A stretch of 12,428 nt of DNA from RXIX01 sp003989075. GTDB lineage: Bacteria > Pseudomonadota > Gammaproteobacteria > Competibacterales > Competibacteraceae. The position numbers and the translations under genes are program-made. Under the pieces are notes generated by a model, which worked only from the letters and a program-made list of their open reading frames with translations, did not search any database and was not told the DNA's origin. How positions within the stretch are numbered: the stretch's first letter is position 1; every line of letters starts with the position of its first letter. The DNA is taken from NCBI GenBank assembly GCA_029780415.1, contig JAKOYN010000167.1, positions 1 to 12,428 of the forward strand, read 5' to 3'. This document shows, in pieces, positions 7,153 to 12,428 of the stretch.

Positions 7153-7689
7153 ATGTCTGAAATTGAGCAGCTTGAAAGCAGGGTTGTTTATCGGAATCGG
7201 TGGATGAATGTCCGCGAGGACGCTATTTGCCGCATGGATGGCTCCCTGGGCGTCTATGGGGTTGTTGAAAAGAAGGATTTTTCAGTTATCGCCGCGGTAG
7301 ATGGCGATGAGGTTTATATGGTTGAGCAATACCGTTATCCGGTCCAGGCCCGCTATTGGGAGTTGCCTCAGGGAACCTGGGATCTGGATGTAGATGATCC
7401 GCTTGCTTTAGCCCGGGCGGAATTGCGTGAGGAAACCGGAGTCGTTGCCGCATCAATGACGCATGTCGGGCGTCTGTATCTTGCATATGGCTTTTGCACC
7501 CAGGCTTATAACATCTTCATAGCCCGCGATCTGCAACAGCATGCACCGCAACACGAACCGGAAGAACAGGGGCTATTATCCAAGCGATTTACACTGTCCG
7601 AGGTGGATCACATGATCCGCACTGGCGAAATCCTCGATGCAACGACCGTTGCCGCGTTTGGCCTAATGCGCATGAAGGGCCTGTTATAA
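7153..7689 (+). CDS. NUDIX hydrolase (ADP-ribose pyrophosphatase-like)
   Basis: Cytoplasmic NUDIX hydrolase of 178 aa, expected to cleave a nucleoside diphosphate linked to another group. The approach WELPQG (69-74) and the box ending AELREETGV (89-97) are clear. Relative to the textbook Nudix box the usual Arg before the first Glu is Ala (RAEL for RREL) and the stretch after the first Gly is one residue longer. The metal-binding Glu residues of REETG are kept. The ending GEILDATTVAAFGLM (about 157-171) fits ADP-ribose pyrophosphatase/GDP-mannose pyrophosphatase relatives, but the substrate cannot be fixed from sequence. The start is supported by GGAG at 7143-7146 with a 6-base spacer. Codon use looks less GC-rich than in the genes to the left. 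It is monocistronic and converges on the GGDEF-EAL gene. Confidence 0.88.
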   Translation: MSEIEQLESRVVYRNRWMNVREDAICRMDGSLGVYGVVEKKDFSVIAAVDGDEVYMVEQYRYPVQARYWELPQGTWDLDVDDPLALARAELREETGVVAASMTHVGRLYLAYGFCTQAYNIFIARDLQQHAPQHEPEEQGLLSKRFTLSEVDHMIRTGEILDATTVAAFGLMRMKGLL

Positions 7690-7707
7690 GTACATCGACC
7701 CGTGACC

Positions 7708-7735
7708 GATTACCTTCCATGTAATCCTATTTTTA
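7708..7735 (+). terminator. Weak candidate terminator of the NUDIX gene
   Basis: GATTAC (7708-7713) pairs with GTAATC (7721-7726) across a 7-base loop, followed by CTATTTTTAT. The stem is only 6 bp and AT-rich, so this is a weak terminator candidate 19 bases after the NUDIX stop. Confidence 0.35.
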
Positions 7736-7823
7736 TACCATCATAAAATGACAAGTAACTGTAAAATAAACCGCTCATCTAATACACCCGAGCAAATCCT
7801 TAAACACAGTTTTAAGAGCCAAA

Positions 7824-7836
7824 GCTAATAATTAGC
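7824..7836. repeat. Small palindrome over the stop codon of the GGDEF-EAL gene
   Basis: GCTAAT-A-ATTAGC overlaps the TAG stop (7825-7827, minus strand). Read on the minus strand, a short 5-bp stem is followed by TTT, and further on by a second weak AT-rich inverted repeat, CTTAAA/TTTAAG (7799-7804 and 7811-7816). Together they could end transcription weakly; neither is convincing alone. Confidence 0.3.
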
Positions 7837-10800
7837 AACCCACGAAGAATACGGTTGCCACTGTGCCATCCATTCGGGAATCTTCGCCGCCGGCATAGGA
7901 CGGGCAATGGCGTAGCCTTGGCCCAGTTCGCAGCCCAGTTGCAATAACAGTTCTCCATGAGCTATGGTTTCCACACCCTCAGCAATGACCTGGCGCTGAA
8001 AGGATCTGGCCAAGCTAATGACACCGTTCAGAATCACCAGATCATCGGGATCGTCCAGCATGTTGCGCACGAAGCTCTGATCGATCTTGAGAATCTCAAC
8101 CGGCAGACGCTTGAGGTAAGTCAGCGAGGAATAGCCAGTGCCAAAATCATCAAGCGAGAATCGGATACCCAGTGCCTGACCGGCACGAAGGATATGAGAT
8201 ATCCTGGTAATGTCGTGCAGCGCACTAGTCTCAAGCACTTCCAGTTCCAGATTACCGGGCTGCACAATCGGATAGCGGGCCAAGGCTGCGCGCAGTTTGT
8301 CGATAAAATCGGCTTGATCCAACTGTATGGCGACAACGTTAACACTGACCGGCAGCATCACTCCGGCCATGCGCCAGGCAGTCGTTTGAGCGAGTGCGGT
8401 TTCAATCACCCAATCACCCAAGGCAATCATCAGAGTGTGATTTTCAAGTATCGGCAAAAAGGCATCCGGCAACAGCAGTCCCTGTTCAGGATGTTGCCAG
8501 CGAATCAATGCCTCGACGCCAATTACGCTGCCCCGACGCATATTCACCTTGGGCTGGTAATGCAGCACAAACTCTCCATTAACAAGAGCCTCACGGAGAC
8601 GCTCAAGACTTTCGTGGCGGCCACGCAGGTCGCGATCATGCGCCGCGTCGAACAGGTGGTAGCGATTCTTGCCAGCAAGCTTGGCCTGATACATGGCCTG
8701 ATCGGCCTGGCGCAGCAACTGATCGGCATCAATCGGTTCCGCCTGTGGGTAGAAGCTGATCCCCAAACTGGCAGAGACCTGCAGCAGTCCTGCATCGTCG
8801 TGCACGGGCTCGGCGGCGGCCTGAAGCAGTCGGTCCAGCCAAGGCAAGCTGGCATCGACACCCGGCAGATCAACCAATACCGCGACGAATTCATCTCCCC
8901 CCAGGCGGGCCAGGGTATCGCCTTCGCGCAGGACGTGCTTCATACGATCGGCCAGTTTCATCAGCAGGCGATCTCCGACATCATGACCATGACAATCATT
9001 AATGGACTTGAAACCGTCCAGGTCGAGATAGACCACAGCGAGCCATGTACCTCGACGCTGAACTTGCGCCAAGGCCTGATGCAGGCGGTCGGTCAGCAGA
9101 ACGCGGTTGGGCAGGCAGGTGAGGGGGTCATGGTAAGCGATATGCTCCAACTGGCGCTGGTGTGCCTTTTGCGCGCTGATATCCGAGAACAATGCAACGT
9201 AGCGTTGTACTCGGCCCTCGGGATCGCACACGGCGCTAATGGTCAGCATTTCGGCATACACGTCACCATTCTTGCGGCGGTTCCAGATCTCGCCGGTCCA
9301 GCCTCCCTGGGCTTGAAGCGTTTGCCACATCCCGGCATAAAAAACCGGGTCATGCCAGCCGGATTTCAGGATGCGGGGATTCTGGCCCAGCATCTCTTCC
9401 CGATGGTAGCCAGTGATGCGGGTGAAAGCCGCGTTGACATCGAGGACGCTGCCCTTCGGATCCGTGATGATGATGCCTTCGTTGGCGTGCTGGAACACGC
9501 TGGCGGCCTGTTCCAGTTCGGCTTCGACCGCTTTACGCTGGGTAATGTCATCGTAGACGCCGAGTATTCCGAACACGTCTCCTGCAGCGTTGCGCAGCGG
9601 TACCTTGGAGGTGCGCAGCCAGATCGTCCTGTTATCCGGCGTGGTTTGTGGTTCCTCATAATCCAGATGCGGCTGACCGGAGTCCATCACGCGCCTGTCA
9701 TCGGCGCGATAGAGATCGGCCTGCGCCGCCCAGCCCAGCGCAAAGTCGTCGCAACCGATCAGCTCGGATGATGCCTGCTTACCAGCGTCCCGGGCAAAGG
9801 CGGGATTGCAGCCGAGGTAATTGAGGTTGCGATCCTTCCAGAACACGCGGATTGGCACTGTATCGATCACTTTCTGCAGCATATAGGTCGATTCCACCAG
9901 CTCCGCTTTCATCTTCGAGAGTGCGGACTGAATCGTTTGCCACTCGTCGCGTCCTGAACACTCGGATACAGGAATCTGCTTTCCCGGATTGACTGCAGCA
10001 ATTTGATCGAGAACCCTTTCAAGCGGCACCCGGATATTGCGGCGGACCACGTGCAGGGCATAGACAATGGACAGTAATGCGATTATCACAGCAAACGCGA
10101 TAACAGCGTGTTGGGTATTACTCATCGCCCGCCGGATTTGATTGTTCAGCGTTTCAGTATGACTCACTATACTAATATCCAGACGCTGCATCCGCATAAG
10201 CAACGTCTCCCGGGCATCGTGGTTATGAACGACTGTTGCGCTGTAGTCTCTCATCTTCGCATTTAGTCGAATCACTTGCTCGCGGTAGGCGCGAATAAGC
10301 TCGCTGGAATGCTCGCCAATGTGCGCCATTTCGGGTGACGCTGGGGTAAAACCCTGGATGCGCAGGGCGAGATCGTCGATAGCGGCAATTACGGCAGCTT
10401 GCGTGGTATTCGCCGATTGACTGTCGCCACTTTTCATCGCGATTTGCTTGCCGATCTGCAATACGGTTTCACGATAGCCCGAGACCAGTGCAATGATCTG
10501 GTTGAGATAATCAACGGGTTTTCCGACCATTGTTTGATCTATCAGTGCCTGACCTGTGAGATTCTCCAGTTTTTCGAACTCGTTCAGCAGATGACGATCA
10601 GTTTCTTCTATTGCGGTCAGGATATCGCCAACATCGCCGCATGCATCGAACAGATATTCAGTTTCACGCATCAGGACTCGCATCGATTCGACCAGTTCCT
10701 GGTCGTGAGTCTTTCTGACCAGTGTATCCAGTGAATTGCTGATATGAGCGCGTGCCGCACTGAATACCGTCTTATCCCGGCATTTTTGAGTCGCCAGATC

Positions 10801-11007
10801 AATTTCGGAAAGCGCAGCGGTCAACTCGCGTCCGATAGTGGCATTATCGATAAGCTGTCGCATATGAACCGAGGAAACCTGTACTGCAAGCCCCTCTAGT
10901 TTATCGAAGGAGCCGATAGTCAGGACGATGATTGTGCCCATTGCCAAGGCATTAATCACCACCAAAACATACAGCTTGCTTCCGATGCCTTTCGGCCAAA
11001 GTGACAT
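7825..11007 (-). CDS. Membrane sensor diguanylate cyclase/phosphodiesterase (PAS-PAS-GGDEF-EAL)
   Basis: Inner-membrane c-di-GMP enzyme, 1060 aa. TM1 is about 13-31 and TM2 about 299-320, enclosing a periplasmic, mostly helical sensor of roughly 265 residues. A HAMP-like linker (321-372) follows, then PAS1 (about 378-490) and PAS2 (about 495-612, with HANEGIIITDPKG). The GGDEF domain (620-785) has intact GGDEF at 703-707 and an inhibitory RxxD site, REGD, at 694-697. The EAL domain (800-1050) has EAL at 832-834, LEVLET (922-927), DDFGTGYSS (953-961), KID (974-976) and AEGVET (1009-1014). The main catalytic motifs of both domains are present, so it may make or degrade c-di-GMP. An in-frame TAG lies just upstream of ATG 11007, which fixes the start, although no good RBS is seen. 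It begins 16 bases after a solute-binding protein gene, so the two are probably one operon and the binding protein may signal to its periplasmic domain. Confidence 0.95.
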   Translation of the reverse strand: MSLWPKGIGSKLYVLVVINALAMGTIIVLTIGSFDKLEGLAVQVSSVHMRQLIDNATIGRELTAALSEIDLATQKCRDKTVFSAARAHISNSLDTLVRKTHDQELVESMRVLMRETEYLFDACGDVGDILTAIEETDRHLLNEFEKLENLTGQALIDQTMVGKPVDYLNQIIALVSGYRETVLQIGKQIAMKSGDSQSANTTQAAVIAAIDDLALRIQGFTPASPEMAHIGEHSSELIRAYREQVIRLNAKMRDYSATVVHNHDARETLLMRMQRLDISIVSHTETLNNQIRRAMSNTQHAVIAFAVIIALLSIVYALHVVRRNIRVPLERVLDQIAAVNPGKQIPVSECSGRDEWQTIQSALSKMKAELVESTYMLQKVIDTVPIRVFWKDRNLNYLGCNPAFARDAGKQASSELIGCDDFALGWAAQADLYRADDRRVMDSGQPHLDYEEPQTTPDNRTIWLRTSKVPLRNAAGDVFGILGVYDDITQRKAVEAELEQAASVFQHANEGIIITDPKGSVLDVNAAFTRITGYHREEMLGQNPRILKSGWHDPVFYAGMWQTLQAQGGWTGEIWNRRKNGDVYAEMLTISAVCDPEGRVQRYVALFSDISAQKAHQRQLEHIAYHDPLTCLPNRVLLTDRLHQALAQVQRRGTWLAVVYLDLDGFKSINDCHGHDVGDRLLMKLADRMKHVLREGDTLARLGGDEFVAVLVDLPGVDASLPWLDRLLQAAAEPVHDDAGLLQVSASLGISFYPQAEPIDADQLLRQADQAMYQAKLAGKNRYHLFDAAHDRDLRGRHESLERLREALVNGEFVLHYQPKVNMRRGSVIGVEALIRWQHPEQGLLLPDAFLPILENHTLMIALGDWVIETALAQTTAWRMAGVMLPVSVNVVAIQLDQADFIDKLRAALARYPIVQPGNLELEVLETSALHDITRISHILRAGQALGIRFSLDDFGTGYSSLTYLKRLPVEILKIDQSFVRNMLDDPDDLVILNGVISLARSFQRQVIAEGVETIAHGELLLQLGCELGQGYAIARPMPAAKIPEWMAQWQPYSSWVANY

Positions 11008-11023
11008 AATTCGCGTCTACGGC

Positions 11024-12034
11024 CTACAATTTCTCGCGCACCAGCGTCGCTCCTTTCAGCACCACGGGCCTCGGGGTAATCCCTCTGCGCTCCAGTTCCG
11101 TGACGTTGATGATGCGCTGCCCCTGTACATTTTGCATGATAGGAATGGCCGCCACGGGTTGGCCACGCAGGGCCTGCAGCAGCATTTCCGCCGATTTTTC
11201 GCCTTGCTCTTGCCCGGTCTTAACCACGGCGGCCAAGGCGCCCTGTTCAACCTGATAGCGGTTACCCGCTAACAGTGGACCGGGGTAAATGTCCTTCAGT
11301 AATTTGCTGATTTCCATATGGGCGAGCGCTTTACCGCTCGGATCCGTCATCCCCTCAAGACTGTCGATGAACAGCGCATCGCATGACGCCTTCAGTGACG
11401 GTTTCAGTTCGGCAAGCGCACTCGTCGTAGAAACCAGGTGGAAATCGGAGACCGTCGCCGGATAGCTGTCTTTTTCGCGCAGGACCTGGGCGCGCAGCGC
11501 TTGGCCCGGCGGCACATTGTTGGTCAGGAAGCAAATGTTCTGAACGGAAGGCAACAACTGCTTGATGAAGGACAGGGATTCGCGGACATGGGCGCGCTCC
11601 AGCACGCCGGAGACGTTGCGCGCCGGAAAACCGTACTGGTCCGGTTCGGCATTAACGCCGTTGAACATGACGGGCTTGTCGGTCTTATCCTTGAGGAAGG
11701 GCACCACAAACATCACTTGGGCATCGTCATCGGCTGCGATCACGCCGTCGGGCTGGAACTGTTGAAACAGGGCATAGGCTTCTTCCGCACGCTTCGGTCC
11801 GCTGGCGCGATCGGCTTTGGTATTCAGGTAGAAGTAGCGGATATCACTCGACGGGGAGAGCACCCCTTCGATCCCTTCGCGGATTTCCTTAACCCAGGGG
11901 TTGTTTTCCTCATAGCTCATGACGACGAGAACCTTGAACTCTGCGGCCATTGCTGGATTGGACAGAAGCCAGGTCATAGCCACTAGCAGCGCCCTGGCAG
12001 CCAGCCAGCCCATGATTCTTGATGATTTCTTCAT
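11024..12034 (-). CDS. Periplasmic ABC-type substrate-binding protein (ABC_sub_bind-like)
   Basis: Exported binding protein of 336 aa. Residues 1-30 are a signal peptide (MKKSSR basic start, hydrophobic ALLVAMTWLL, cut after AMA), with no lipobox Cys. The mature protein has the two-lobed pattern of the ABC_sub_bind (TrpX-like) family: FKVLVVMSY (33-41), PDGVIAADDDAQ (95-106), PVMFNGVNAEP (121-131), and a late hydrophobic-Gly strand pattern around AALAAVVKTGQEQGEKSAEMLL. No permease or ATPase gene is visible on either side; instead it is followed after 16 bases by the membrane GGDEF-EAL sensor on the same strand. This suggests a sensory rather than transport role. The ligand is unknown. ATG 12034 is chosen because it begins the basic end of the signal peptide, although its RBS is poor; Met8 is a possible alternative. 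Confidence 0.85.
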   Translation of the reverse strand: MKKSSRIMGWLAARALLVAMTWLLSNPAMAAEFKVLVVMSYEENNPWVKEIREGIEGVLSPSSDIRYFYLNTKADRASGPKRAEEAYALFQQFQPDGVIAADDDAQVMFVVPFLKDKTDKPVMFNGVNAEPDQYGFPARNVSGVLERAHVRESLSFIKQLLPSVQNICFLTNNVPPGQALRAQVLREKDSYPATVSDFHLVSTTSALAELKPSLKASCDALFIDSLEGMTDPSGKALAHMEISKLLKDIYPGPLLAGNRYQVEQGALAAVVKTGQEQGEKSAEMLLQALRGQPVAAIPIMQNVQGQRIINVTELERRGITPRPVVLKGATLVREKL

Positions 12035-12111
12035 AAATTTTGGTCTATTTGAAATAATTCAGACAGTTACCAGGTGGGAATCGGATGAATCTTCAGATCC
12101 TATTGGAAGGT

Positions 12112-12126
12112 CCTTTTTGAAAAAGG
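12112..12126. repeat. Short palindrome upstream of the binding-protein gene
   Basis: CCTTTTT-G-AAAAAGG: two perfect 7-base arms around one base, 78 bases upstream of the binding-protein start. It could be an operator or a chance palindrome; there is no adjacent T-run beyond the arms to make it a good terminator. Confidence 0.4.
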
Positions 12127-12177
12127 GTAGATTTGATTCTTTGAGCCTGGCGATGGGGACGACATGTCCAGTAGTTT

Positions 12178-12197
12178 CCGGTGCAAACCGGTGCAAA
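12178..12197. repeat. Tandem 10-bp direct repeat CCGGTGCAAA x2
   Basis: CCGGTGCAAA occurs twice with no spacer, at 12178-12187 and 12188-12197, so the copies are one helical turn apart. They lie about 145 bases upstream of the binding-protein gene and about 30 bases left of the IS element. Equal facing of two sites on the helix would suit a regulator, but a chance duplication is possible. Confidence 0.7.
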
Positions 12198-12285
12198 CAT
12201 TGATTATAGAGGTAGAGATAGTGGGTTACTAAAGTGGACCCCGAAAAATGGACCATGGGCTTAGATAGAAAGCCACGCAGCGAAC

Positions 12286-12291
12286 GAGGAG
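12286..12291 (+). promoter_or_regulatory. RBS of the IS orfA
   Basis: GAGGAG sits 6 bases before GTG 12298, a strong Shine-Dalgarno sequence that supports GTG as the orfA start. Confidence 0.75.
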
Positions 12292-12297
12292 ATCGAC

Positions 12298-12428
12298 GTG
12301 GCGAGAAAGCAGTTTAGCAGTGAGTTTAAGGCCAAGGTGGCCTTGGAGGCTCTCAAGGGCGAAAAGACCATCGCCCAACTCTCGTTGGAGTACGGGGTGC
12401 ATGCGACCCAGATCAATTCCTGGAAACA
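12298..12428 (+). CDS. IS3-family transposase OrfA (3' partial)
   Basis: The first 43 residues of a transposase OrfA, cut by the window edge. The sequence starts VARKQFSSEFKAKVALEAL and continues with KGEKTIAQLSLEYGVHATQI and NSWK, a typical HTH_Tnp_1 helix-turn-helix of IS3-family OrfA proteins. OrfA binds the element ends; in this family a programmed frameshift normally joins it to the OrfB integrase, which would lie beyond the window. The GTG start is supported by GAGGAG at 12286-12291. No stop or frameshift is seen in the visible part, so it may be intact. Confidence 0.85.
   Translation, partial: MARKQFSSEFKAKVALEALKGEKTIAQLSLEYGVHATQINSWK

Larger units (their letters stand above)
12226..12428 (+). 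mobile_element. Left end of an IS3-family insertion sequence (partial)
   Basis: The stretch from about 12226 begins with a probable terminal inverted repeat containing GTGGACCCCGAAAAATGGACC, followed by a short leader and the transposase orfA from 12298. The exact left boundary is uncertain by several bases because the right end lies outside the window, so neither the matching inverted repeat nor a target duplication can be checked. Only about 200 bases of the element are present. Confidence 0.7.

Noticed and set aside
7957..9771. Long open frame (604 codons) antisense to the GGDEF-EAL gene
   Set aside because: The sense strand encodes intact GGDEF and EAL motifs. The antisense translation is low-complexity Gln/His-rich with no domain, so it is a shadow.
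11024..12034. Calling the binding protein part of an ABC importer here
   Set aside because: No permease or ATPase gene is present in the window. One could exist outside, but the adjacent partner is a c-di-GMP sensor.

Overview
The window looks like a piece of a gammaproteobacterial chromosome. The reasons are a Pil-Chp type chemosensory kinase followed by CheW-like genes, c-di-GMP proteins (PilZ, GGDEF-EAL), fairly high GC in the left half and compact gene spacing. The lineage is inferred from gene content only. No rRNA or tRNA gene, CRISPR array or complete mobile element is visible, and there is no gene-free stretch longer than about 250 bases.

Left part, 1-3437 (+ strand): the C-terminal portion of a large ChpA/PilL-like hybrid kinase runs in from beyond the left edge. 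Its frame is open from base 3, so ATG 63 is an internal Met. Two small, divergent CheW-like genes follow with 4-nt and 11-nt overlaps, so the three are translationally coupled. They are expected to form a chemosensory array controlling type IV pilus behaviour. A PilZ gene converges on them with an 18-base gap (3456-3839, minus).

Middle, 3953-7689: a fusion of a TVP38/DedA-like membrane domain and a flavin disulfide reductase lies on the minus strand, with a Tyr at the usual catalytic His position. It diverges from a small exported SleB-like cell-wall hydrolase gene (6218-6904). The gap after that gene holds a perfect 11-bp inverted repeat made of two consensus DnaA boxes. A NUDIX hydrolase follows (7153-7689).

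Right part, 7825-12034 (minus strand): a two-gene operon is read leftward. First comes an exported ABC-type solute-binding protein with no transporter genes beside it, then 16 bases later a 1060-aa membrane sensor with a periplasmic domain, PAS-PAS, GGDEF and EAL. The layout suggests a binding protein that reports a ligand to a c-di-GMP enzyme, analogous in design to NspS-MbaA of Vibrio. This is the best candidate for an undescribed system here. Upstream of it lie a tandem 10-bp repeat and then the left end of an IS3-family element, whose orfA is cut by the window edge.

Taken together, several genes concern surface behaviour and c-di-GMP: pilus chemosensing, a PilZ receptor, and a c-di-GMP synthesis/degradation sensor. 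The genes right of about 7.1 kb look less GC-rich and end at an IS element, so that part may be accessory.
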